DNA of 6,217 bases from Candidatus Kapaibacterium sp. (GCA_023259575.1 JALRHN010000121.1:1-6217), one strand, 5' to 3'. Shown: positions 1-6,217, counted from the first letter of the stretch. Notes: a model not told the origin generated them from the letters alone. Numbers and translations: made by a program.

Positions 1-1
1 T

Positions 2-199
2 AAGTTAGGCCACGGTGAATTAACGCAATGTTATGAAATGGATGAATTATATACATGGCTTTTATCGCATAAAAAAGAAAATGGAGTCAGCAGATTTGTT
101 CCACCAACTACATTAATTACAGAAAATAAATTTTATAAAATCAAAAAAAAGGCTGTCCTACAAAAGATAGAACAGCCCAATGATCAAAGTAAAAATTAA
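2..199 (+). CDS. C-terminal fragment of an alpha/beta-hydrolase esterase (5' end outside window)
   Basis: An open frame runs from the window edge to the TAA at 197-199 and gives 65 residues. The start, KLGHGELTQCYEMDELYTWL followed by LSHKK, resembles the C-terminal end of secreted alpha/beta-hydrolases of the PHB-depolymerase/prolyl-oligopeptidase-like esterase group. In those proteins a GH-x motif carries the catalytic histidine and is followed by 'ELYxWLLS'. The presumed catalytic His is residue 4 of the fragment. The nucleophile and acid residues lie outside the window, so neither substrate nor activity can be judged. After the LLSHKK segment there is a tail of about 40 residues, rich in Lys and Asn and ending IEQPNDQSKN. 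This is longer than I would expect for the family and is partly encoded by the terminator of the opposing gene. The gene converges on the lipoprotein gene, with 3 bp between stop codons. The family call rests on one short motif. Confidence 0.68.
   Translation, partial: KLGHGELTQCYEMDELYTWLLSHKKENGVSRFVPPTTLITENKFYKIKKKAVLQKIEQPNDQSKN
143..177 (-). terminator. Intrinsic terminator of the lipoprotein gene, inside the convergent CDS
   Basis: Read on the minus strand, GGCTGT (172-177) pairs with ACAGCC (151-156). After one mismatch (171/157), three more pairs follow (168-170 with 158-160), closing a 7-nt loop at 161-167. Eight consecutive T residues (143-150) follow directly. This is a classic Rho-independent terminator, 26 bp past the minus-strand stop codon. 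On the plus strand the hairpin is preceded by A residues and not followed by a T run, so it should work mainly for the minus-strand gene. All of it lies within the last codons of the plus-strand esterase fragment. Confidence 0.85.
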
Positions 200-202
200 T
201 CT

Positions 203-1447
203 TTATCCTTTTCGAATAGCCTTATAAACATTTTGCGCATCACCTCTTCTTAATTGATACCCCATCATAAAAGGAAGAGGTTTTTTTATGCTTTCTGGAT
301 GAACATAAGCACTATCTAATTTTGCACTATATCTTCCAGCAAATAGATTTATAGGCCTGCTATATCTTCCATAAAACACAAAATTCCATTGCTTCTGATC
401 AAAATATTCAAAAGGAACACCTGTATCATCTTGAAGTATAGAATGTGTTTTCTTTAAAACAAAATCTCTAATACCAGAAAAGCCTGCATTATGCATCAAA
501 TAACTTGCACTTTTAACATATGTATTAAATCCCTTTAAAGAACTTAAATAGGATAGGAGAGGGGAATTCTTGAGAAATCCAATTTTACCTGCATAGGCTG
601 CATTTCCTAAATTGGCATAGATATAAGTGAGCCTTTGTATTGTCTGAGAAGAACCTGTCTTGAAATACATATCATGTATATCTTGTGCAGGAATAGAAAA
701 AGTATCTTTTGCAATCTCATTTATAGATCCATCAGCATGTAAATATCTTTTTCCATAACCAATTAAAGTATGATCTGTTTCGGCTAAAAACAATGCAATT
801 AATGGTAATGCACCATCTATGTTTTCTTTTGTAATGTATTTTCTCATTCTATCTGTAATAAAATAACTCAAGTTTGTAACTTCTTGAATTGTTCTTTGAA
901 CAGATAATAAATAATCTGGAACACCTGTTGTATCAGTTGAAGAGAATTTCCTAAAGCTTCCTGGTGGTTCAAATGCTATAAAGATATATTGTTTATAATT
1001 GGGGAATAATGTAACTGCATGCAGTGCATCCGGACCAGAAAATGGATATAATAAAGTACCCTCTCCAATTTTATCAGAAGCTAATTCCATTTGTGAAAAC
1101 GTCTGCATCTGAGATAATCTTTTAGTTTTCACTCTTTTAAAAACATCATTCATACGCTTAGCGTGAGCAGCATAAAATCCATTGTTTTTTATGGGCTTTA
1201 ATCTATCAGAAGAATGTGATAATCCCCCAATAAAACTAGCATATTCTTGAATACTCGTATCAATAGAAATGGGTACTTCAAAACCTTCTATTGATTGTAC
1301 TATAGGTTTAGCTTTAGACTTTGGAATAGATTTTTTTATTGTAGGCTTAATAGGCTGCTGCGCCTGAGCTTCAGAAAACTGTTTATCCGATTGATTACAA
1401 CCAATAGAGAAAAAAATACATAGTAAAAGTAGAAAACGAATTGTCAT
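203..1447 (-). CDS. Lipoprotein of a conserved uncharacterised family (414 aa)
   Basis: The N-terminus is a lipoprotein signal: Arg4, a hydrophobic stretch at residues 5-15, then the lipobox S-I-G-Cys17. The mature protein is probably lipid-anchored in the outer or inner membrane, and Cys17 is its only cysteine. Residues 31-50 form a basic, Pro/Lys-rich linker. The folded part begins near residue 65. Its most recognisable block is YPFSGPDALHAVTLFPN (134-150), followed by YIFIAFEPPGSF (154-165). A second block near 310-350 reads YLMHNAGFSGIRDF, then ILQDDTGVPFEYF; a third, FYGRYSRPI, is at 358-366. I recognise these blocks from conserved hypothetical proteins found across several bacterial phyla, but know of no assigned function and no catalytic motif. 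The ATG at 1445-1447 is chosen because it leads straight into the signal peptide; no Shine-Dalgarno sequence is visible. The gene has its own strong terminator and a 192-bp upstream gap, so it is probably transcribed separately from the phosphoesterases. Confidence 0.88.
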   Translation of the reverse strand: MTIRFLLLLCIFFSIGCNQSDKQFSEAQAQQPIKPTIKKSIPKSKAKPIVQSIEGFEVPISIDTSIQEYASFIGGLSHSSDRLKPIKNNGFYAAHAKRMNDVFKRVKTKRLSQMQTFSQMELASDKIGEGTLLYPFSGPDALHAVTLFPNYKQYIFIAFEPPGSFRKFSSTDTTGVPDYLLSVQRTIQEVTNLSYFITDRMRKYITKENIDGALPLIALFLAETDHTLIGYGKRYLHADGSINEIAKDTFSIPAQDIHDMYFKTGSSQTIQRLTYIYANLGNAAYAGKIGFLKNSPLLSYLSSLKGFNTYVKSASYLMHNAGFSGIRDFVLKKTHSILQDDTGVPFEYFDQKQWNFVFYGRYSRPINLFAGRYSAKLDSAYVHPESIKKPLPFMMGYQLRRGDAQNVYKAIRKG

Positions 1448-1516
1448 GTAATTAACCCATTAATGATTCATAATTATCAATAAATACAATGCTAATATGT
1501 ATGTGTGTTTACCCTT

Positions 1517-1537
1517 TTTCTGAAAAAATATCAGAAA
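1517..1537. repeat. Inverted repeat, 7-bp arms with 7-bp spacer
   Basis: TTTCTGA (1517-1523) and TCAGAAA (1531-1537) are perfect inverted arms around AAAAATA. The centre lies about 80 bp upstream of the lipoprotein start codon. It could form a weak hairpin or be a dimeric regulator site. The surroundings are very AT-rich, so chance remains a real possibility. Confidence 0.35.
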
Positions 1538-1566
1538 TATGTCCACAATCTAACATTTTTAAACAT

Positions 1567-1584
1567 TTATTGATTAATCAATAA
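1567..1584. promoter_or_regulatory. Perfect 18-bp palindrome, possible operator
   Basis: TTATTGATTAATCAATAA is identical to its reverse complement over 18 bases, with no spacer. It is centred about 128 bp upstream of the lipoprotein start and about 65 bp past the phosphoesterase stop. Uninterrupted dyads of this length are typical of binding sites for homodimeric regulators. The alternative, a terminator for the phosphoesterase operon, is less likely because the stem is almost all A/T and no T run follows on the minus strand. Function is inferred from symmetry and position only. Confidence 0.4.
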
Positions 1585-1639
1585 TCAGACCAATTCAATT
1601 TCATATCATTAGTGGTTTATTGTGAAATTCATTTATATG

Positions 1640-3358
1640 TTATTTATTCAATACTATTCGTCCAGAAGTAGCAGGACCATATTTACTTTTTACAGTATAA
1701 GAATATGTTCCACTTGGAAGTACATTACCCATAGCGTCTTTACCATCCCACTGAACTGCAAATGAACCTGGTTGAATCATCGCATCATGAGCGAGTTCAC
1801 GAATCAATACACCTTTTTCATCAATGATAGAAATGGACAGAATATCTGCTTTGTCTAGATTGAATTGAATTGTAGAGTGTTCTGAAAAGGGATTTGGAAA
1901 TACTTTTTCATCAGCATAAGCAGTGTTGTAAATCATTGGTACAGAAGTAGTAAGGGTATCATAACAATTTTTCAAGGCTATAGTATATGTAGAAGAAACA
2001 TCCCTGTTTTTACGACTAGTACTTTCATTTTTTGGGAGATAAGTTCTTACATATTCTACTTGAACTCTTTCTGGAGAAACATTAACTCTTAAATGTCCTG
2101 AATTAGGTAAAATCTCTCCTGCAAAATATCCATAATCATCAGCATAATTCACGCTTGAAAAATTTGGATGGCTAGGTTGAGGAGTTTCTTGATAGATTAA
2201 ACAATCTTTTTCTTGCTTGCAAAAGAAATGGTCATGCCCATGAAAAAACACATGGACTTTATGCTCTTTAAAAAGGTCTTTGATAGGTTTATACCAACCT
2301 GGACGATTTTTTTCAAAACCTCTGGTGCCATCTAGATTATTTCCACCCCATTCATATAAATCCGCATATTCAATGCCCCCTCTTCCTTCTGGGCTTCCCC
2401 CAACTAATTGATGTGCAAATACAAAAGTATAAGTAGATGTATTCTGTTCTAAAGTTCTTTTAAGCCAATCATATTGATTCTTACCGAGTGTCCATCTCCA
2501 GCCATTTAAGGAATCCGGCTTTGTTGTTGTATACCAATAAGGATCTAGAATAATAAATTTTGCATCTCCCCATGAAAACTCATAATAGTTCTCTCTTAAT
2601 CCTATACTTGCATGATTTGTTGTATCACCAGTATAGAACGTATTTGGTATAGGATTTAAGAAATATTTTTTACGTTCATTAGTTGCCCAAATTGGAAAAG
2701 AATTAAGATTATTATTTTTAATATTCCATTGGGCTTCGCCTTCATGATTACCTAAAGCTATAAACAAAGGTACAGAATGACAATTCATTTCATAATATTT
2801 TCTAAGTAGATTACATCGATAGACAATAGTATCAAAAGGAACTTGCTTAGATGTATTTGTTAATTTGTCTGTCATTAAAATATCGCCAAGATCTATCATA
2901 AAATCGGGCTTATCCAATAACTGATTTTGAAGACATAGTGCATAGATATTAGTATCACTCTGAACATCTAAATGTGGATCAGCCTGAACTACAAAAGTGA
3001 AAGAAGTACCTGCAGGTTTTTGAGTTTTAAATGAATATTCAGGTCTTGTTTTGACAGAATTTGTGTCTTTTGGATTTCTATATTGGATGAAATACTTATA
3101 CTCTTTGTTTGGAGATAAGCCATCAATTACAATATCTGTTGGTTCATTTGCAGGAAAAAGTATCCAATTAGTAGTACTAGGTTTATCTTGTCCAGAATAC
3201 CAATTAGCTCTTATCTCTGTTGTACTGTCAAACATCATATTTATTGTTATGCTATGATCTGTTGGTCTTCCAAGAAGTTCGGTTCTTAGTACAGTTTGAG
3301 CGGATATAGAACATTGAGCTATAATGAAAATAATAAGGTTCAGAACTATGATCTTCAT
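1640..3358 (-). CDS. Secreted calcineurin-like metallophosphoesterase with T9SS sorting domain (572 aa)
   Basis: This is a predicted exported phosphoesterase. A Sec signal peptide spans residues 1-20, with likely cleavage at SISA/Q21. Residues 24-112 form a beta-rich fibronectin-III-like domain like the N-terminal domain of purple acid phosphatases. The catalytic domain (about 118-440) holds the full two-metal ligand set: D127-x-H129, G-D159, G-N204-H205-E206, H316 (FVFAHQ) and GHDH with H375 and H377. The tyrosine ligand of true purple acid phosphatases is not seen after GD159 (GDIL), so a general calcineurin-like enzyme is the better label. The block RGGIEYADLYEWGG and then KNRPGWYKPI (326-359) marks a known subfamily of secreted phosphoesterases. 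The C-terminus (about 485-572) has VFPNPF, then WDGKDAMGNVLPSGTYSYTV, a FlgD-Ig-like form of the T9SS type A sorting domain. The ATG at 3356-3358 leads directly into the signal peptide. It lies 11 bp downstream of its paralogue, so the pair is probably one transcript. Substrate unknown. Confidence 0.92.
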   Translation of the reverse strand: MKIIVLNLIIFIIAQCSISAQTVLRTELLGRPTDHSITINMMFDSTTEIRANWYSGQDKPSTTNWILFPANEPTDIVIDGLSPNKEYKYFIQYRNPKDTNSVKTRPEYSFKTQKPAGTSFTFVVQADPHLDVQSDTNIYALCLQNQLLDKPDFMIDLGDILMTDKLTNTSKQVPFDTIVYRCNLLRKYYEMNCHSVPLFIALGNHEGEAQWNIKNNNLNSFPIWATNERKKYFLNPIPNTFYTGDTTNHASIGLRENYYEFSWGDAKFIILDPYWYTTTKPDSLNGWRWTLGKNQYDWLKRTLEQNTSTYTFVFAHQLVGGSPEGRGGIEYADLYEWGGNNLDGTRGFEKNRPGWYKPIKDLFKEHKVHVFFHGHDHFFCKQEKDCLIYQETPQPSHPNFSSVNYADDYGYFAGEILPNSGHLRVNVSPERVQVEYVRTYLPKNESTSRKNRDVSSTYTIALKNCYDTLTTSVPMIYNTAYADEKVFPNPFSEHSTIQFNLDKADILSISIIDEKGVLIRELAHDAMIQPGSFAVQWDGKDAMGNVLPSGTYSYTVKSKYGPATSGRIVLNK

Positions 3359-3369
3359 GATTATACTTT

Positions 3370-5010
3370 TTAATGATGAATAATTACTTGTTGCACATAT
3401 GTTTGATTATCTACATGATATTGAAGGATATATGAACCTTGTGATAAGTATTCAACATTAATAGATGTTTCAGTTCCCTTATAAACTATTTGTCCTAAAG
3501 AATTTGTTAGAACAGCTGAAAATGCTGAAAGATTAGTTTTAGGAATATCAATAGAAAGAATTTTATCAGCTGGATTAGGATATGCTGATGCATTATTAAA
3601 TGAATCATGTGTTTCAATCTTATTTGTAGCACTACCTACAGTATAACTAAATGCTACAGATCGATTTTTATTTTGTCCCATGGTGTCTGCTGGTAAATAT
3701 GCTAAAACATAATCAACTTTTACGCCTTCAGGACTTACCTTTACTCTTAAATGTCCTGTACCGGCTAGAGTATCAGAAAGATAGGCATCAGCATTTGCAA
3801 GTTTTCCAATTTCATAGGTAGAATCTGCTGCCATTGGGCATGCTTGATATGTAATTCCATCTAATTGTTCATGAGCAAATACATGATCATGACCTTGAAA
3901 AAAGATATTAACTTTATTATCTACAAATAATTTATGTATTGGTTTACCCCAACCAGGCCTATTCTTATCGAATGTATAGCCTCCCTTTTGTTCTGAACCA
4001 CCCCATTCAAATAATGGAGCATTTGTAATGCCACCTCTACCTTGTCCTCTAATATGATGAGCAAACACAAATTTATATTTAGATGTACTATTTTCTAATG
4101 TTTTTCTAAGCCAATCATATTGAGGTTTTCCTAAAGACCAATCCCAATTTTTTGGTTTATCAGAAGAATCACATTGATCACGATAAACATCTAACACTAC
4201 AAATAATGCATCACCCCATGTCCATGCATAATAATTCTCAGGATTTCCAACACCATAAGGTTCATTATCAGTATTGCCTGTGTAAAAACTATTAGGATAT
4301 GGATTAGGAAAATAGAATTTTCTCCACAATGTACCCCAAACGGTTAGATTCTTTCCCGGATTCTTAAGCATATAATAATCAGTTTCACCTTCATGATTTC
4401 CCAAGCAAAAATAAAACGGGATCGAATGTGTAATTTTTCCTAGATAAGGTCTATAATCTTTGTGAAGTTTATCTAATTCTGGTGAAGTTATTCCATATGG
4501 GTCATGGTCATCACCAAATGTATCTCCTAAAGACAGCATGAAATCTGGTTTATCGGCTGCTTGATTAGCTAAACATACTTCATACATTGAACGTATGCCT
4601 TTTTTATCATATAGATGCTCATCAGCTTCAATTGTAAATGTAAATGTGCTCCCAAGTGATCTTTGGGTGTGAAAAGAATATTCTGGAGATATAAGATAAT
4701 TTTGATTGCCAATTTGACGATACTGAACTCTATAATAATAGCGTTGATTGGGAAGTAAATTTATGAGGTCAAATTCATCAGGAACCCCGGGTGATGATAT
4801 ATAATTTTTTGAAGTGTTATTATAAGTACCTGACGAAATTCCATATTCAATAAAGTACTCAATATTTTTTTCATTCAATATGCTGAAGGTAATGGAAGTA
4901 TCTGTGGGTCTTCCCAATACTATATTAGGTTCTTGAGAATAAAGAGAATTTGAACACAATGAAGTTATTACAATACAGAATGCAATTAGAAAATTGGATA
5001 AAAGTCGCAT
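3370..5010 (-). CDS. Secreted calcineurin-like metallophosphoesterase, paralogue, with T9SS sorting domain (546 aa)
   Basis: The start chosen is the ATG at 5008-5010. The open frame extends to 5040, but its first codon there is TTG, the added residues are hydrophobic ahead of the normal n-region, and a promoter-like TAAATTTG overlaps that TTG. From this ATG the protein has a normal Sec signal peptide (Arg2, hydrophobic core 7-18, likely cleavage LYS25/Q26). An Fn3-like domain follows (about 28-115), then the phosphoesterase domain with D130-x-H132, G-D163, G-N205-H206-E207, H318 (FVFAHH) and GHDH with H374 and H376. All metal ligands are present. The subfamily block RGGITNAPLFEWGG, then KNRPGWGKPIH, spans about 325-359. 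The end is a short T9SS type A sorting domain: YPNP (477-480), LTNSLGQIVY, LSQGSYILQY and a VIIHH terminus. It aligns with the downstream gene throughout the catalytic core, which indicates a tandem duplication. It is probably the first gene of the pair. An outer-surface or released phosphatase/phosphodiesterase role is inferred. Confidence 0.92.
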   Translation of the reverse strand: MRLLSNFLIAFCIVITSLCSNSLYSQEPNIVLGRPTDTSITFSILNEKNIEYFIEYGISSGTYNNTSKNYISSPGVPDEFDLINLLPNQRYYYRVQYRQIGNQNYLISPEYSFHTQRSLGSTFTFTIEADEHLYDKKGIRSMYEVCLANQAADKPDFMLSLGDTFGDDHDPYGITSPELDKLHKDYRPYLGKITHSIPFYFCLGNHEGETDYYMLKNPGKNLTVWGTLWRKFYFPNPYPNSFYTGNTDNEPYGVGNPENYYAWTWGDALFVVLDVYRDQCDSSDKPKNWDWSLGKPQYDWLRKTLENSTSKYKFVFAHHIRGQGRGGITNAPLFEWGGSEQKGGYTFDKNRPGWGKPIHKLFVDNKVNIFFQGHDHVFAHEQLDGITYQACPMAADSTYEIGKLANADAYLSDTLAGTGHLRVKVSPEGVKVDYVLAYLPADTMGQNKNRSVAFSYTVGSATNKIETHDSFNNASAYPNPADKILSIDIPKTNLSAFSAVLTNSLGQIVYKGTETSINVEYLSQGSYILQYHVDNQTYVQQVIIHH

Positions 5011-5091
5011 AATCAAGCCCACACTAATAATAAATATCAAATTTATGTGGGTAAGACTCTTATACTGTTTAAGGGTTTAATGATGAAGAAA
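5011..5091. other. Intergenic gap between small exported protein and phosphoesterase
   Basis: This 81-bp gap contains the TAAATTTG element. It also holds a weak dyad, ACTCTTA then TAAGGGT with a 7-nt spacer (about 5055-5075). The dyad needs a G-T pair, has no following T run on the minus strand, and so is not a credible terminator. Whether transcription from the upstream genes continues into the phosphoesterases cannot be decided from the sequence. Confidence 0.5.
5038..5045 (-). promoter_or_regulatory. Possible -7 promoter element (TAnnTTTG type)
   Basis: On the minus strand this reads TAAATTTG, an exact match to the Bacteroidota -7 consensus TAnnTTTG. It sits 27 bp upstream of the ATG at 5010, which leaves room for a short leader. 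No TTG is found at the expected -33 distance, so the match is only half of a full promoter. If real, it would let the phosphoesterase pair be transcribed apart from the upstream genes. Confidence 0.35.
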
Positions 5092-5547
5092 TTATCTAAC
5101 AGAAACATTAAAAATATTCTGTCTTTCTTTTGGATTTAATATCAATCTGCATGTATCATTAATAATACTACATTGAACCGTAAATAGTTCTTGAGTGCCC
5201 AAAACAGTTCTTTGATATGATATTTTCCATGTCCCTTTTGGATTTTCTCTTATTCCTGTTCTTTTGAATGAATAACCAAAATTCATTTTTTCGATTTCTT
5301 TTACTAATTGAGAAGTCTTTTTATTCTTTATTTCTGCAGGAGTATAAATAAAAGGGACCATATCTTCATATCGCATCTGCTTAAATAATATTTGAACATA
5401 CTGTAAAATATCTGTTGAATAAAAGCATAAAGGATTTTTGAATAGACATGATTCTGCTGTTTTAGCGTATTGAAGATTCATAAATAACAATAGAATCATT
5501 AGATAATTGAGAAGAGATAATAAAACTCTTGAGTGATGTATCTTCAT
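5092..5547 (-). CDS. Small exported protein of unknown function (151 aa)
   Basis: I do not recognise this protein. It begins with a basic n-region (K2, H4, H5, R7) and a strong hydrophobic stretch at about 8-25, so it is either exported or held in the membrane by its N-terminus. No lipobox is visible and the signal-peptidase cleavage site is unclear; A28 or A31 are candidates with poor -3 residues. The mature part is about 120 residues with four cysteines (34, 41, 126, 133), which could form two disulfides in the periplasm. A predicted helix (about 45-62, DILQYVQILFKQMRYEDMV) is followed by alternating strands with WKISYQRT and LFTVQCSI. This helix-then-sheet pattern is reminiscent of small NTF2-like secreted domains, but that is a weak structural guess. 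It starts 17 bp after the acyltransferase stop, suggesting co-transcription, and lies 81 bp upstream of the first phosphoesterase. A GGA about 8 nt before the ATG could be a weak ribosome binding site. Confidence 0.75.
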   Translation of the reverse strand: MKIHHSRVLLSLLNYLMILLLFMNLQYAKTAESCLFKNPLCFYSTDILQYVQILFKQMRYEDMVPFIYTPAEIKNKKTSQLVKEIEKMNFGYSFKRTGIRENPKGTWKISYQRTVLGTQELFTVQCSIINDTCRLILNPKERQNIFNVSVR

Positions 5548-5564
5548 TATAATTCCATGATTTT

Positions 5565-6217
5565 TTAAAATATCTTTTTTAATCGTAAAGCATTTTTTTC
5601 GATTATATGCCAGCTTAAAAAGGCAAGGATTATCGAAATTCCCAATGAATATATCATTAATTCTAATTGATTGAATGTTTGAAATGACATCAAAGTTTGT
5701 TGCACTGGAAATCCATATAAATAGATGCCATAAGATAGATCTCCTATATTTGAACCAACAGAAGAAAGGATTGGTGTTGACAATAAGCCAAAAGTAATAA
5801 CTAAAACTGGCAATAATACATAATGGGTATATTCAAATGTATGAGTTACAATTGATACAATTAATAAAATACAAGCAAGTAAAGAAATGATAGAAAGATA
5901 TTTTACTTTCTCGAATTGTAAAGCTGCTAGTAAACTTCCAGCTGAAAACATGCATATGAAATCAGATATTAATATTCCAGATGCATAAGTTCCAAGATTT
6001 TTAAACTGTTGAAAGTACAATACATTTATGAGAAATGATGTAATAAATACACCAATTAAAATTACACGTATAGAAGATAACTTACTCTTAATAAAGAAGA
6101 TAAGAGAACATAGAATATACATTTTGAATTCATATGGAATTGTCCATAAACTCCCATTTATAGAGCCTTTATAAGGATTATGCTCAAAAATTCCTGGTAT
6201 ATAATATTGATTCATGA
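5565..6217 (-). CDS. Acyltransferase-3 (OafA-like) integral membrane protein, N-terminus missing
   Basis: This is the C-terminal 216 or so residues of a multi-pass membrane O-acyltransferase. Members of this family transfer acyl groups, often acetyl, to surface or exported sugars such as O-antigen, exopolysaccharide or peptidoglycan. The fragment starts IPGIFEHNPYKGSINGSLWT, then IPYEF (residues 6-30), a hallmark of the mid-protein region of OafA-type enzymes. Hydrophobic segments follow near 32-43, 51-68, 79-98, 107-124, 130-147 and 186-201. The conserved GDLSYGIYLYGFPVQQ is at 158-173, and the family-typical WHIIEKNALRLKK closes the protein, with Asn where Pro is usual after EK. The Met at 6213-6215 is almost certainly internal: family members are usually about 330-400 residues, and the first helices with their catalytic His/Arg are absent. 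The gene continues past the window end. The acyl acceptor cannot be inferred. The downstream gene starts after 17 bp, so the two are probably co-transcribed. Confidence 0.9.
   Translation of the reverse strand, partial: MNQYYIPGIFEHNPYKGSINGSLWTIPYEFKMYILCSLIFFIKSKLSSIRVILIGVFITSFLINVLYFQQFKNLGTYASGILISDFICMFSAGSLLAALQFEKVKYLSIISLLACILLIVSIVTHTFEYTHYVLLPVLVITFGLLSTPILSSVGSNIGDLSYGIYLYGFPVQQTLMSFQTFNQLELMIYSLGISIILAFLSWHIIEKNALRLKKIF

Larger units (their letters stand above)
1448..1639. other. AT-rich intergenic gap with two dyad-symmetric elements
   Basis: This 192-bp gap separates the stop of the downstream phosphoesterase from the lipoprotein start. No ORF or RNA gene is evident. It holds a 7-bp inverted repeat at 1517-1537 and a perfect 18-bp palindrome at 1567-1584. 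A loose inverted pair, AATTTCA (1597-1603) and TGAAATT (1623-1629), sits just after the phosphoesterase stop. None is followed by a T run on the minus strand, so I see no convincing terminator for the phosphoesterase pair. The gap probably contains the lipoprotein promoter, but no element matches the Bacteroidota consensus well. Confidence 0.6.

Noticed and set aside
1487..1494. Possible -7 promoter element for the lipoprotein gene (TAGCATTG on the minus strand)
   Set aside because: It differs from TAnnTTTG at one of the fixed positions, and no TTG lies at a suitable -33 distance, so it is not better than expected in AT-rich DNA.
1597..1629. AATTTCA/TGAAATT inverted pair as terminator of the phosphoesterase operon
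   Set aside because: The arms are 7 bp and AT-rich with a 19-nt loop, and no T run follows on the minus strand.
3051..3257. 68-codon plus-strand open frame
   Set aside because: It lies entirely antisense to the phosphoesterase gene at 1640-3358, which has clear domains and motifs. Its product shows no recognisable feature, so it is a chance frame.
1640..5010. Phosphoesterases as true purple acid phosphatases
   Set aside because: The Fn3-like N-terminal domain is similar, but the GD-x-x-Y tyrosine ligand is absent in both (GDIL and GDTF), so only the broader calcineurin-like label is supported.
5055..5075. ACTCTTA/TAAGGGT dyad as terminator of the small exported protein gene
   Set aside because: The stem is short, contains a mismatch on the minus-strand RNA, and is not followed by a T run.
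1..6217. CRISPR array, tRNA/rRNA, insertion sequence or phage genes
   Set aside because: No regularly spaced repeats, tRNA-like cloverleaf, transposase motifs or terminal inverted repeats were seen; nearly all the window is accounted for by ordinary chromosomal genes.

Overview
The window looks like an AT-rich chromosome segment of a Bacteroidota (Cytophaga/Sphingobacteria-like) bacterium. The best evidence is two adjacent secreted phosphoesterases that end in type IX secretion (T9SS) C-terminal sorting domains, with PNP motifs near the start and Ser-Gly or Gln-Gly followed by a Tyr-rich strand near the end. Other supporting signs are signal peptides ending in A-Q or S-Q, start codons without clear Shine-Dalgarno sequences, and a TAnnTTTG-type promoter element. 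No genus can be named from the sequence alone.

Layout: positions 2-199 (+) hold the last 65 codons of an alpha/beta-hydrolase-like esterase. It converges on a minus-strand gene, with only 3 bp between the two stop codons, and the minus-strand terminator hairpin lies inside the esterase's 3' coding end. Positions 203-1447 (-) encode a lipoprotein of a conserved uncharacterised family. A 192-bp AT-rich gap (1448-1639) holds two dyad-symmetric sequences. Positions 1640-3358 and 3370-5010 (both -) encode two tandem paralogous calcineurin-like metallophosphoesterases, 11 bp apart and almost certainly co-transcribed. Positions 5092-5547 (-) encode a small exported protein of unknown function. Positions 5565-6217 (-) are the C-terminal part of a membrane acyltransferase-3 (OafA-like) protein whose N-terminus lies beyond the window.

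How the genes may work together: the two phosphoesterases are predicted to be exported by Sec, carried across the outer membrane by the T9SS and fixed to the surface or released. There they would hydrolyse an unknown phosphoester, possibly for phosphate scavenging. The acyltransferase, small exported protein and phosphoesterases are read in the same direction with short gaps, but nothing links their functions directly. I found no mobile element, CRISPR array, RNA gene or clear novel multigene system. The points most worth a second look are the duplicated phosphoesterases with diverged sorting domains and active-site loops, the terminator nested in a convergent gene, and the palindromes upstream of the lipoprotein gene.
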